Positions 46,443-58,345 of a stretch of DNA of 64,000 nt are shown piece after piece (position 1 is the stretch's first letter; the number at the start of each line of letters is the position of its first letter). A program made the position numbers and the translations under genes. Source of the stretch: Abelmoschus esculentus (lineage: Eukaryota > Streptophyta > Magnoliopsida > Malvales > Malvaceae); the NCBI GenBank assembly GCA_035048815.1, contig JAUCBN010000006.1:17685001-17749000 (forward strand). The letters are read 5' to 3'. The notes under the pieces are model-generated. The model searched no databases. It saw only the letters and a list, made by a program, of their open reading frames with translations, and was not told the origin of the DNA.

Positions 46443-47940
46443 TTAAAAATACTTTAAACTCCTAAATCTTAAATCTTAAATTTTTGCTGTGTTTCCGACA
46501 ACAACCGGGAAGAAAGCAGTGATGTCCGTCATCCGCTTGCTGATAAAGAGAAATGGCCGAGAGCCGAATATTCATTGCAGGTAGTTCACGACATGTACAA
46601 ATGAAACTGTTTTTTTTTTTTTTTTTGGTAATATTGGTACTGATTTAAACCCTACAAAGATATTTGAGTATAACAGAAAAAAAAAAGCAAAACCCTAAAT
46701 TTAATGGAAACCAAACAGCTGTTCCAGCTTCTGCATGTCAGTAGGTAAAGACGTAAATTCAAGGTTATTCTTCATTTGCTGGCTAGCTTGTCCATCACTG
46801 TTCCTCAACCCCATTCATTTAATTTGGTGACCAGACCAGACCAGACCCATAGTAAATTTGGTCGTCAGGTTTTGCTGACACAAGCTCATAGTTAGGTCAT
46901 CTCATTAATGAAATATTTACTCTTAACATTGAAAACCCTCTCCTGCATGGCGCCTGTTTCACTTCAAACTTTTGACTGCTGAATCTGAAACATCAAACAT
47001 GTGTCCGAGATCCGGTCTTGTCTGAGAGACTTTTACCAGAAAAGAGCACTTGCATTTGCATGGAGACCGTCTCCATGAATGAATTCCATCTTCCTTGAAG
47101 TTATCATTTTCACAACTTTAGAAGCTTGTTTAACTTCTGTTGGCGGAAACGTAGAGGAATACTTGAATTTAATTTATTATATTTTAAATTAAAATATTTG
47201 TAATCAGTTTGGTGTATCAACATTATGTATAAATTTTAATTTATAAAAACCTATTAAATTTAAAAAATTTAAAAAACATTCTTGTGTTTAGTGTATAGAT
47301 TTTGCATTTCATAATCTAGTATAGACTTAAATTTTAATATTTAGTATTTAAAAATTAAAATTAATTTTACAATAATGTAAAATAAGATTTTATTAAAAAA
47401 ACTTTCATATAAAATATAATTTTTTTAATATCACATGTTAATTAAATTAAGCATGTGGGATAGATGGGTGTAAATTATTTGTTTTTTATTATATTTTTTA
47501 GTGACCCATTTTAAAATAGTAAGTTTAAGTTTTAGGGTTCAAGATGAAGGGTTATGTTTAGGATTTAAAAAATTAAGAGTAAGCTATATTTTTAGGGTGT
47601 AGTGTTCAGGGTTTAAGACTAAGGGTTATATTTAAAATTTAAAAAATAAGATTATACTATATTTTTAGGGTGTAGTGTTTAAGATTTGAAAAAAATTTGT
47701 TGGATAAGTTGACATCCAAAAAAATCTAAAATTTAATGGGATCGTGATAATTACTGATACTAATTGTGTTATCGACCCCACAAATCAAAAACTAGGAAAT
47801 CAATTATAGAACAAAGCAAACATTAATTCCAAATACTTGAAAGAAATAAAACACGATCATTAACAAACTAACGAGAGAAAAACAAAGAAAACGATCACTG
47901 GCTCACACAGAATAAACTATTTATAGTAAATCCCCCAGAA
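46443..47940. other. Spacer with one unassigned frame and a small palindrome
   Basis: Near 46488-46605 a GC-richer frame (VRHPLADKEKWPRAEYS) may be another exon fragment, not recognised. A perfect inverted repeat CATGGAGAC-C-GTCTCCATG lies at 47059-47077. From about 47170 the DNA is AT-rich with degenerate TTTAGGG-like tracts (47520-47690). Confidence 0.4.
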
Positions 47941-47944
47941 ATAT

Positions 47945-48430
47945 TCAAGGTAAAGGAAGTGCACCACTGCCACCGCCAGCTCCAGCTCCCGCTCCGCCTC
48001 CAACTCCACCGCCAACAGCACCTCCAACTCCACCTCCAACAGCACCGCCTGCTCCACCGCCAGCAGCACCCCCAACTCCACCACCACCACCCAAGCCACC
48101 AAGTCCACCGAATCCTCCGGTTCCTCCCAAACCTGTACCACCATCACCGCCAAGTCCACCTACACCGCCGATGCCACCAAGTCCACCTAGACCACCACCC
48201 CCAAGGGGAGTAACCCCACCTAGACCCCCAACACCACCAAACGGCAAGCCATTAGAGCCGATTCCCGAGAATCCCCCAACGCCACCATAAGTTAGGAAGT
48301 TCTTCTGGTCTTCAACAGGCGCATCACCAGACACACTGCTGGTGGTCACCGTAGTGGTTGTAGGTACATTTCTTGCACCAGCATGAACCACAACGAATGC
48401 AAGAACGAGCAACGAACACCACTTTGCCAT
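47945..48430 (-). CDS. Glycine-rich secreted (cell wall-type) protein
   Basis: Single exon, 161 residues. The N-terminus MAKWCSLLVLAFVVVHAGA is a signal peptide, likely cut before RNVPTTTT. After a Thr/Ser-rich stretch and QKNFLTYGGV, the protein becomes a long run of GGVGGLGG, GGAGGAVGGG and GAGAGAGG repeats and ends GALPLP. This is the pattern of glycine-rich cell-wall proteins without RNA-binding or lipid-transfer domains. The opposite-strand frames (Gln/His-rich) are shadows of the repeats. A (CT)n tract lies just before the start on the gene strand (as GA on the other). Codon repeats are imperfect, so the array is stable enough to keep its frame. Confidence 0.88.
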   Translation of the reverse strand: MAKWCSLLVLAFVVVHAGARNVPTTTTVTTSSVSGDAPVEDQKNFLTYGGVGGFSGIGSNGLPFGGVGGLGGVTPLGGGGLGGLGGIGGVGGLGGDGGTGLGGTGGFGGLGGLGGGGGVGGAAGGGAGGAVGGGVGGAVGGGVGGGAGAGAGGGSGALPLP

Positions 48431-48509
48431 CTCTCTCTCTCTCTTTCTATTACAACACTGTCTCTTTGGTCTTAGTGTGTTCTTGGCAACTGATATGTGT
48501 CCAAGACCT

Positions 48510-48522
48510 CCTTTTAAAGGCT
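48510..48522 (-). promoter_or_regulatory. TATA-like box of the glycine-rich protein gene
   Basis: On the minus strand CCTTTAAAAGGAGG lies about 85 bases before the start codon, a plausible core promoter. Confidence 0.4.
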
Positions 48523-48530
48523 AACGAACA

Positions 48531-50050
48531 TAAAGCTGTAATGAGGGACAGTTGTGAGTATTGAATATGGTTTAAATGCTGAGACACACAACTTTTATGT
48601 CTTAAATTTCCACGTCTGTCTGCATAAATATGGAGTAGTAAAGATTTGAACAATTTCTTTAAATTTTTGAAATGTTAATGGGGTAAACTCATGAATTCAT
48701 GATCCAAACATATTAAACTCATATTACCTACCAACTACTTCTCTCGTTAAGTTATTTTGGCCAACCAGCAGCTCCTAGTGCACAGAGTTATCATGTACAA
48801 ATAGTTCGAATTTAGGGTAAATTACATAATTGTTTCTGAAATTTTACAATATTTGCATTCCGATCACCGAACATTGCTTATAATTTGCGAAGCGATGAGT
48901 CAGAGGACAATATTATCGTCTAAATTTTCCTACTTCCCCAGCAGCTGCAAAAAATGGGTTTACCTCCGACAAGCCAATTGAAGGGGGTGAAATGTAAAAA
49001 AATAAAAATAAAGGGAGAATTTATAAATGACACACCGACAAACCATTGCCACGTTTCCTTCATGCAGGAAAACAAAGGGACAAATGGAGGGTTTTTGGTT
49101 CTGTTGTTGGACATTACAGGAAATAGGTTGAGGGATGGTTGGTTGGTTAGGGTTATGAAAATATGACAGAGTGTTTGTTGATGCCTTGACGCTACTTATT
49201 GAATGTAATGCTACGATAATAATTAGACCACAGCTCATTTACCACGTACGAGATTTTATAAGTTCAATTTTTTTAATGCTTCTATTGTATTTTAATATTA
49301 AAAATAGATTTAAAATTAATGTTCAGTAGTAGTATTAGATTTAAAAATTAAAATTTAAACTATTAAGTGTAAAGAATATTTTTTTATATTTAGAATTTAG
49401 TTTTTAATTAAATATATTTAATGAAATTTCGATTTAAAAAAAAATAAACGTACAGTATCTTAAACCAACACAACTGAGCGTATACATTCAAAGGTGATTG
49501 GTTCGGTCGATTGGATGGGGACAAAATCAACTAAATTTAAATATATGATTTTTAAATAAAAATCTAGTAGGTATATGAGTGGGAAAAGTTATTTTTTAAA
49601 ATAGTTTTAATTTAAGGTTTAAAGAGTTAATTTAGGGTTTAAAAGTTTAAATTTTAAAGTTTAGCGATATAAATTAAGATTTTAAATGATTGTGAAAAAC
49701 TTTTTATTAGTATATAAAATAATTATTTATATTATTATAAACATATTAAAAAATTAACTGAAATTACTGAATTAACTTAGTTTATTAACTATTAAAATGC
49801 TTTTATATGTTAATTCTTTAGGTTAAGTCGAATTTGAATTTCTAAGATTAAAATTTAAAATTTATCTGAATTAATTGAGAAAAAAAACAATCTTAAAACA
49901 TAAAAAAATTGATTAAAACTATTCAATTAAAAAATTAAAATTTTATATAATTTAAAAATTATTTATATATTTGATTAAAAATTTATTTTTATCTTTTAAT
50001 ATTTTATAAATTTATTTTTAAACATAAAATTTTATGTCGGTCCAAAATAA
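48531..50050. other. Promoter-side and AT-rich spacer
   Basis: No gene was recognised. From 48531 to about 49250 the composition is mixed and small frames exist on both strands without recognisable products. From 49250 the DNA is strongly AT-rich. Confidence 0.45.
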
Positions 50051-50055
50051 ATATA

Positions 50056-50998
50056 CAAACTTTATTTTGGGCATAAAAATAGTTTTCACCCTTAACGTTT
50101 ATAACTTTGGTCATTTTAGCCCTTATTCTTTTTTTGGATAAATTTAGCCCTTGACCTTTATCTTTTTAACAAATAACTCATTTTTTAACTACCATGATAA
50201 CTGAACCGTTAAATATTTAATAATGATAACATGCCATATATATGTAATAATATATTTTAAATGATTTAACATCTAATATATCAAATACATAAACGTGGGA
50301 TATAGTTTTATTCTAATCTAAAAATATAAAATAATTAATATTTAAATAAAATATTAAAAATTATTATTTTTTATTTATTAAAAATTAATTAAATTTAAAA
50401 CAAAAGGCTACTAAATATTTTCAACCTTAACTATAGTAAAATCAAAATTTTATCTAAAAAGGTATGAACATAATTTGAGAAGAAAGTGTTTTGTATAGTT
50501 TGTTACCGGTGAATCAAAGATAAAATTTTTTGATAATAATCAATTAGATTTTTATTATTTTAATTTTGAATTTAGGTATTTTAGTTTTAATCTAAATTGG
50601 AGTTTTAGGGTTTTATAAATATATTTTAGTTTAATTAGGGTTGAGAATATTTAGTAAATTTTTGTTTTGTATTTAATTAATTTTTAATATTTTATTTAAA
50701 TTTAATTTTTTTATATTTTATACTGGAATAAAATTATATTCTATATATATGTATATATTTAATAGTTTAAATTATATGTCATTTAAAATATATTATCACA
50801 TATATATATATATATATATATGATATGTTACCATTATTAAATTTTTAACGGTTCAATTATCATAGTAGTTAAAAAATGAGTTATTTGTTAAAAAAACATA
50901 GATCAATGGCTATATTTATTCCAAAAAAAGAATAGAGGCCAAAATGACAAAAATTATAACGTTAAGGGTGAAAATTTTATTTATGGCTTTATTTTATT
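50056..50998. mobile_element. Fold-back element, family C
   Basis: Inverted arms of about 190 bases: the left contains ACCCTTAACGTTTATAACTT, ATTCTTTTTTTGGATAAAT and AACAAATAACTCATTTTTTA; the right contains their complements (TATAACGTTAAGGGTGAAAA, ATTCCAAAAAAAGAAT, AAAAAATGAGTTATTTGTTA). The AT-rich centre includes a (TA)n run near 50801-50820. There is no coding capacity. It is about 0.94 kb in total. Confidence 0.65.
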
Positions 50999-51097
50999 CC
51001 CGATCCTCCGCACCATTTGCAAAAGAATCAAAGTCGTGATATCCTTTTGTTTGGAAAAAAACATGCAGACAAATTACTAAAAAGCTATGGAATTTGC

Positions 51098-51616
51098 TCA
51101 TAAATGAAGAGACAGATCAAGCTTTTGATCTTTGCCCTTATAATCACAAATTCCAATGGATTGATCGTCACCCTGGCCTTCATTGCACCGTACGCTCCGC
51201 TGCCAGTTCAAGTAATAACTCCGCTCATCTTCGTCGAACCGAAAACGATTATTTCCGTTGCTCCCACCAGCATAAACCACCACATTGTCACCGAACCTGG
51301 AGGTACCGCTCGATCCGAATCCGTTCGATAAATACCCGAAGTTAGCAGCGTGAGCTGCTATGTACATCGGAGATTGGAAAAGACCTAGACGGTGACTCAT
51401 CGGTTGTGGTGCATAAAGATACGCCGAAGAAGAAGACAAGAAGCTGTTCGCAGGTCCATTCTCGGACGCACGTTTAACCTTCCTCGCAGCAATCCGTTCC
51501 TTCTTGTGAGCATTTTGATGGCCTCCCAGTGCCTGTGAAGTGTAAAACTTTCTGGAACAGAACAAACAAGAGAAAACTCTCGTTGTTCCTTGGCTTTCTC
51601 TACGATCATCTTCCAT
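51098..51616 (-). CDS. Single C2H2 zinc-finger protein with C-terminal EAR motif
   Basis: The frame from the ATG at 51616 gives 172 residues. One plant-type finger is clear: FSCLFCSRKFYTSQALGGHQ then NAHKKER, with the QALGGH DNA-contact helix and Cys2His2 spacing intact. The middle is Ser-, Asn- and Gly-rich, and the C-terminus is KLDLSLHL, a DLN-type EAR motif that recruits TOPLESS corepressors. This architecture fits the ZFP1/3/4/7, LATE FLOWERING and KNUCKLES group of repressors; I cannot choose between them. An in-frame GTG at 51628 precedes the ATG, and a TTTAG|GTG sequence there could be a splice acceptor, so an upstream exon is possible. Upstream ATGs at about 51741 and 51800 could reduce translation. 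Confidence 0.88.
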   Translation of the reverse strand: MEDDRRESQGTTRVFSCLFCSRKFYTSQALGGHQNAHKKERIAARKVKRASENGPANSFLSSSSAYLYAPQPMSHRLGLFQSPMYIAAHAANFGYLSNGFGSSGTSRFGDNVVVYAGGSNGNNRFRFDEDERSYYLNWQRSVRCNEGQGDDQSIGICDYKGKDQKLDLSLHL

Positions 51617-51929
51617 GTCTTGGGACACCTAAAGAACTCGGTCGTGGCAGAACTGTCGTCTGTCGTAAGAACAGGAATAAGAGTGATGTAATGAAAGAGG
51701 ATAGCAAGAGAAGTGTGAGTTGGGAACCGTGAAGAGTGCATAATATAATCATTGACTGTAGTGCTGGTAGTGCTTGAGCTTGACTGTGCATGTGGGACAT
51801 TATGGGCTTGGGAACCGAAGAGATGATAAAATGGGTGGGAGGGAGAAGAGATAAGTATGGAGAAAGTATTTTCCCAGACGTTTCTGCATGCTGAGGCCGA
51901 GTACGTTATTGGTGGGAATAAATGGTTTA

Positions 51930-52144
51930 GGAGAGATTATTAGGTGAACTATGTTCACTACGTCATCCATGGTATAAACAATCAAGATCGTTGATCTTTA
52001 AATAAACCACCTAAATAACTACCCACCCACTAAGTCCATGTAGGAAATAGGTGATAATTCACTTGAAAAAAAATTAAGATCAACGGTTATGATTAATTGG
52101 GACCATGAATGACGTAGTGAACAAGGTTTACCTAATAATTTTTC
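51930..52144. mobile_element. Palindromic MITE, copy A4
   Basis: The left end GGAGAGATTATTAGGTGAAC and the reverse complement of the right, AAAAATTATTAGGTAAACC, are inverted; further in, TTCACTACGTCATCCATGG matches TTCACTACGTCATTCATGG. The palindrome is nearly complete and well preserved. It lies about 0.3 kb upstream of the zinc-finger gene, where it could act on its promoter. Confidence 0.75.
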
Positions 52145-54085
52145 ATGATTTAGGGTTAGGAAAAATGAAATCCGTTTCGGTAAAACTACTTATCAGGTTC
52201 CTGTCGAGTAAAAATCCTTTGCCTCCTTATCATGTCTCTATTTATGTCTTTTTTTAAAATTTTCTAAAATTTGAATTTTAAACTTTAACCCTTATATTTT
52301 ATATCCTAACCTTAAATCTTACCCCTAAATAACACAATTTATCTTTAATTTCTTAAATCTTAACCACAACTCTTAACCTAAAACTTTAAACTTTGCACTC
52401 TAAATTCTCTAATTTAAAATAAAGATATAAATAAAAGCGTGATAAAGGATAGAACACTTATCGATGTTTTGGAGGCTTTGGCATTACAAAGAATTAAGGG
52501 GGTAGGTTTGACTTAGTGATAACATTAATGAAGGGGATTTGCTTTGGTTTGGTTTCTCAAACCTTTAAGACACCCACATGGTGGAGGCCAGGGAGGTCAG
52601 AAGACTGAGGGATGAGAGATTGGAAGATGGATTTTGTGACATGTTGGATTGGGTGGGTACAGACATAAAACCCAGTTCTGTAATGTCTGGAACTCACTGG
52701 GTGGGTTGCCTTAATTATTCACAGTCAGCCTTTCTCTCTGCATGCATATTGGCTCAACTCTCGTGCAGTAGCCTGCACCAGCTACAGAATCAGTGACTGG
52801 AACCAGTAGTGGTGCGGTTCTCCACCGCCAATGCCATGCTATTTGCCGCATTTCATCCATACCTACCTTTGCAGGTCTCTGAACCCAATGCTCGTAGATT
52901 CAAAACCTCTAGAATTTGCCCCCCTCTTTTCTGCTATCTTCTTTCATCTACATTTTACTATTTATATTTAAAATATTATCTTTAAAATCCATTTTTTATT
53001 AAAGTATTATATATTTGTATTTTAATAATTTAAATGTAATTATAAAATAATATATATGTATATATTTTTATTTTTTTTATAAAATGTGTATATTTATAAA
53101 TAAAATAATTAAATGTATGTTCTTCCACTTTCATCTCATCATCTTTATAATGTAAAAGCAACAAGACAAACGTATAATAAGGGGAATAGATATCCTCTAT
53201 TTTTTCCCCTTGTTTATATCTTCGAATTAAAAAATTATATTAGATTAAAGTTTATAATTAGTATTTAAAGAATTAAGAATAATATATATTTTTAGGTTTT
53301 ATAATTAATGATTTAGAATTTATAGTTAAGATTAAAATCTTAATTTTTTTAGTATTGGAGTATGATTAGGAATTCTTGAATCAAGTATATAATATATGTT
53401 TAGGGATTGAATTTTACAATTTAAAATTTAGAATTAAAGACTTAAAAATTATTTATCGTTGGATCCAAATAATCCAAAGGGTACTTGAAAACAAGCTTGG
53501 ATCCATAAAATCTTTGTATTTAGCATTAGTGAGTCTCCGAAGATTAGTTTTAGATGGTATGCGGAGAACTGGTTGGCTATTTCTTCAGCCATTTCTGGGT
53601 TTTCCATGGTTCTTCGTCGAGAAACGATGAACCTGCGCGTGGTTTCGTTGAATTTGACTGTTATGCATGGCTTCAATCGTTGCTCTAGCGGGGGAGGGAA
53701 TTGGATAACTACACACAAATCTGAAATGGAATTAAAATCAAACATTGGGAAGGACAAAAGTCTATTAAACTTTAAAATTTAAAAAAGAGGTGGACAAAAA
53801 CATCTTAATTAATTTAAGGTTAAAACCCATTTTTTTAGGTTAAAACCTAAAGATCTAATCATATCTTAAATTTTAAACCCTAAACTAAATCTGTAATCTT
53901 AAACTCATATAATGTTTTTCTTATCACTGACTGTGCATAAAATAATTTCACTACATATATTTTCCCTATTTATAGGAATTATTTTGATATACAAACTATG
54001 TAAAAACTACACAACAATCTAAACCCTAAACTCTCATATCTTAAAAGTATTTTTCATATTTATAATTATGTTTATATTGTTTTTA
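52145..54085. other. Spacer with unassigned short frames
   Basis: A GC-richer patch at 52560-52880 has a 72-codon plus frame with no known match. Another at 53449-53757 has a minus frame of about 100 codons (including ETTRRFIVSRRRTMENPEMA) that may be a degraded gene piece. The remainder is AT-rich, with degenerate CCTAAA-type tracts at 52290-52420 and 53830-53910. Confidence 0.4.
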
Positions 54086-54088
54086 AAT

Positions 54089-54590
54089 GGCTTAAGGTCT
54101 AATAAGCCCTTAAACTTTAGTAAAAAATCAATTAAGCCCTTAACTTTTTTTACACTCAAATAAGCCCTCAAATTCGAAAAAAAATAAATTCAACCCTTAA
54201 ACTTTTTTAACACCCAATTAAACATCAAACTCAATAAGAAAAAATCAATTTGACCATTTTACCAACTTTAACTTTTTTTTAACAAAATAACACGTGTTAC
54301 AACAAAATAACACGTGTTACAACAAAATAACACTATTTTTCATTTCTAAATAATTTTAAATTTATTTTTTAAAATTATATAAAAAGCATAATTTTTTTTA
54401 AAATATATAAAAAAATAATTTTAAAATTTAATTTAGAATGATAAAAAATAAAAAATAAAAAATAAAAAATAAAAATATTAAGCATTACTTTATAATTATA
54501 AAAATATTTATATTTTAAAATAATTTAAATTTTTTTATTTTTTTTTTATAAAGTTTTTAGATATTTTTAAAGAATTGGCTGATCCAAAAA
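54089..54590. mobile_element. Fold-back (Mutator-like) element, truncated copy B2
   Basis: It begins GGCTTAAGGTCTAATAAGCC and carries AAGCCCTTAAACTTT-type repeats as in copy B1 at 39369-40150, but the matching right arm is missing. Inside, the 20-base unit AACAAAATAACACGTGTTAC occurs about 2.5 times (54281-54330). Each full unit contains the palindrome AACACGTGTT with a G-box core; copy B1 has only a diverged version. Confidence 0.6.
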
Positions 54591-54674
54591 CATTTATAAC
54601 GAAGCCCAATTCATTTTGGCAACAGTTGCCCTTGAGAACAAGATCTGAAATACAAAATTAAAATTAAAATTCAT

Positions 54675-54759
54675 TGGGGTGAGAGAGGCTCGAACTCCCG
54701 ACCTCAGGATTACTCTTACGCTATGAGACCTACGCGCTAGCCAACTGCGCCACCACCCC
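54675..54759 (-). tRNA. Elongator tRNA-Met(CAT) with intron
   Basis: The minus strand folds as a complete tRNA: acceptor stem GGGGTGG with TCACCCC plus discriminator A, D arm GCGC-AGTTGGCTA-GCGC, anticodon loop CTCATAA, and TPsiC arm GGGAG-TTCGAGC-CTCTC. An 11-base intron (GCGTAAGAGTA) sits after position 37, next to the anticodon, as usual for plant elongator tRNA-Met and tRNA-Tyr genes. The mature length is 74 bases. T-rich runs follow the 3' end on the minus strand and can stop Pol III. All the stems pair well, so it looks functional. Confidence 0.96.
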
Positions 54760-57700
54760 ATTGCTGATTGCATGCGGATTTTAATTTTATTTTCAATAAG
54801 TAAATTGCGTCGAACCCAAACAACATGGCCTACAATTTAACTCGTATACAGTCCGACAATAACATGACCATCAATGGAGTTGCATAAGAATTTCATAGAT
54901 TGATTCATTCTTTTTTCCCTCTGTTTTTAGTTTAAGATCGATTGGTGGAACGTACAACTTCCTCGTAATGTGATCGGCCTACATTTGCACCCAAGTTTTC
55001 TTTAAACACAGAGGATTTGTGCATCCAATTACATTTTCAAGATGCCTCAGAGTCCTGCCAATTCCTTTTATCTTTTTTTTTTCATAGTTTCACTCGAATC
55101 AAAACAATGTGTTTTATACTGTAGTGAGCTTTTATCATCTGTTATTATGTGATTCCACATTTGTTCGTAAGAAGGTTAGCTGGTCTTCCTATGGAACTTG
55201 GACTATTAATTAAGTTTGTATTTTGCATGAAGCTTTTAAAACTTGTTTATAGGTGAAAAAAACAGTGTTGCTGGTGTCTATATTGTCAATATAGATGATT
55301 TGTTGTTAGCGTTTTCCAATATTTATTCATAAATATTGTAAGTATGTATGCTTGCTAGGATGGGGAAGGAACTTGGTACTTGAGGAATTCTATGATCACT
55401 GTATGATATTTGTGTTGTTAGCTTGTTCATTGAAAGATCTCCTCCCCCCCCCCCCCCCCCGATTTCGCTCGTTGGTCGAATTTCTTAGTGTTCATGAAGA
55501 AAATGGTGGGAACATGGACAATGGAAAATGACAGGCACAGATACTACAATACTCACATGATAAACTCTCTTTAATTCTGACAAACTTCTTGTTACTACAT
55601 TAAACAGTTCAAGGTGTTCACAGCTTTCTGTAATGCAAAGCTTTCGCACTCCAAAACCACGAGTTAGGCTTACTTGAGAGATCTGTCTCTAGGTTCTTCA
55701 TGAAAGGAAGAAAAAAAAAAGAGCAGAAAAAGACAATTAGTGGTGAAAACTTTTTATGTCCTTATTGCAGAATCATCAATTTTGTTATCTATTATTGTAT
55801 TATGTGTTCTGTTTTTTCTTTGGACCACACTGCTCTTGGTCTCTCTTCTGATCTTCAGTTGATTCTGATTATAATGGCGTGTTGTTATTCTCGTATCGGT
55901 GTATGTTATTCATTAACGCCGATTATGGTTCGATAAGTGTCTGCATGATGCCAATTAGTCTGATTTCATGTGTAATGAGTTGTTTGGTCTGAAATGGATT
56001 TGGTTGATTTCATTTTGCTTATGAAAAAACAAGTTAATGGAGTACTAAATCAGAAGTTTTTAGTGCTTCGAGGATCAAATTGCATACATACATACATACA
56101 TGGTCTTGTTGTTTAACAAAACTGCAAAGCTCTCTCCTCTGATAGGCTTGTTGCTGGAAAAATGAAGACTGATGTCTGATATTTCTCCCCAAGAAACGAA
56201 TAGGGTCTCCTTAGAAGGATTTAATTGCTATCCATCACAGAAAAAGGTCAAGGACCACCATCTACCATACATCAAACATCAAGCATAAATGTAACATATA
56301 CGAGAAAATCACAGACGATTTTAAATGTTAAGATTCGAACTTCAGACGTACGTTAAACTTAACCAACATGCATTGTCATAACTCATTACTAGACATGAAC
56401 CACATAAGTGAAAAATGGGTTTCAGAATCTCAATTAAAAGCTCTGTGTTTCAAATTTAATTTACCTTCAGTAAAGTGCATGGTAGACCATTGTTTTCAAA
56501 TTAAATTCATTGTGAAAAAAGCTGCAATTATATAATACACTTTAGAAGAAAAGGCTGCCAAAGGTAAGGTTGAGGAGCAAGGGATTCAAATCCCAGACCA
56601 GTTTTGAGTTAGGGTTTTGATCTTTTACTCAACTATGGATGGTTCCAATCAACCCTAATGCATCCTTTAACCTACATACTTGGCCGATAAGATATTATAA
56701 AAGTGTATTATGGGGCGATCCTTTTAACTTAGTTTAATGTGTTTCATCGGTTCAAGCACATGAAAAGTTGAACTCAGAATCTGAATTTAGTCTCGAAACT
56801 CCCCGGTTCTAGTGTTGTGGTCGTATAATTTTTCGTCAATATTTTTTAGAGTAAATTGATGGTTTTAAATATTTAATAATTAAAATAAATTAAAAAATAA
56901 AATTTAATGATAATTTTTATAATTTACCCTAAAATAAATAAAGAAACCGAATTAGATGCTTTGCTTTTCGTGTGGCCCCCCACATATACATGTTTTTGTT
57001 GATTTCGATCCACAACTCTCTCGTGTATATGTTTGTTGATGAACCATTTCGGACAGGTAGCAGCAGTTCATTCTTCTTATTTCGACGAAAAATTGTCGTC
57101 GACGGTAATCAAAGATGAACGCTTACAGTTTAGTATGGAATAAAGGTTATTTACTTGATTTTATGTCTCAAAATTTTTTATTAAATGTCGAAAACGTCAG
57201 AAAAAACAAAGTTTAATGTTTGAGAACAAAACTCAAGACGAAGTAAATAATGAGAAGGAAGTAAGTCTCTTTATATATATAGTCCATGTATTCTTAGTTT
57301 TAATCTAACTAGGATTTCTAGTCCTTTAAGATTAAAACTCATTGGTCCCTATCCTTGTAAAACTCCTTTTAAGGAGAACTCTAAAGTTTCTTAAATGCTG
57401 TCTACTTGGGTCCTAAGGTGCCGAGTTTTTATCTATAATTAAAAATTTAGTTTTTGTTCAAAAGAATGTTGTCAGTCAAAAGATATTTTTGGAGGTATTA
57501 TGGCCTATCGCAATTGACTTTTTTTTAGAGATATTTAAGGCGATGAGTTGACATCTCCCATGATAATTGTCGAATTAAATTTTGACAAATTAAAATCTAT
57601 TGACTTACTAGTTTGACGGATAAAAATCTTAACGTTACGTAAAAGATTTGACCAGTAAAAAATATATTTGGTTTTAATTTTTTTCGAATGAACGTCAACT

Positions 57701-57960
57701 TTAAATGACTCATTGTGACCTATTAAGAAAGATTTTTGAAAGGTTGTAATTATTTTTAAAACTTTTAAAAATAAAAAGGATTTAATAATATTTTTAAAAC
57801 GCTATAATATCTAAATCTATATCTTAAAAACATATAAATTAAATTAAAAATATTTTGTACTTTAAATCTGTATCTTAACCCTAAAATATATATTTTATCT
57901 AAAATTTTAAATTATATTTATATATCTTAGCCTTAGCCTTAAACTTTAATTTTATTTTTT
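54760..57960. other. Long stretch without recognised genes
   Basis: Composition is mixed rather than purely AT-rich, so transcribed non-coding sequence or a decayed gene is possible. Small frames (for example 55700-55936) match nothing known. Notable tracts are 17 consecutive C at 55444-55460 and a CATA tetranucleotide run near 56083-56100. The last part (57420-57960) is AT-rich with degenerate CCCTAA-like repeats. Confidence 0.45.
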
Positions 57961-58180
57961 TAATGTAAGAAGATAAATAGAGAAATCCAAAAAATAAATA
58001 AATTTTATTATGATGAAACTTCCATATCAGGTTGGATTCCCCGTTTTCTTTGATTTTTGTACCTCAACAACAAATCTCCAATTCCAAAACTCACTTTCCT
58101 TTCCTCCTCTGATTTCATAGCTCTCACCATTTTTTCTTTTGAAATTCTCCTTCCACCATCTCTAGCCTTGGTGCTGGTTC

Positions 58181-58345
58181 ATGGATATTGAACCCCTGTG
58201 GGATCTTGGGGGTGGTTTTTTCTTTTCATCGCTTGCATGGCAGAACCAGAAACACAATCAACAGTCGCCGCCGAGTCCAACTCTTTCCTCCTCCTCCTCC
58301 TCCTCCTCCTCGTGCTTCCCTTGTTCCTTTTCCTCCTCCTGCTAA
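58181..58345 (+). promoter_or_regulatory. Upstream ORF overlapping the TDIF precursor
   Basis: An ATG at 58181 opens a frame of about 54 codons (start MDIEPLWDLGGG) that runs through the CLE start codon in another frame and stops near 58345. Its middle is a serine run from the same TCC/CTC repeat that encodes leucines in the CLE frame. If the leader includes it, scanning ribosomes would meet it before the CLE start and lower peptide output. Confidence 0.4.

Noticed and set aside
47917..48213. Frames of Val/Leu/Glu-rich and Gln/His/Leu-rich protein over the glycine-rich gene
   Set aside because: These are alternative readings of the GGN repeat; only the frame starting with a signal peptide makes sense.
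52578..52796. Possible microRNA precursor or small gene in a GC-richer patch
   Set aside because: I compared by eye with common plant microRNA sequences and saw no match or clear long hairpin; no protein match either.
56520..56620. Possible second tRNA because of GGGATTCAAATCCC
   Set aside because: Only a TPsiC-like arm is present; no acceptor, D or anticodon stem could be paired around it.
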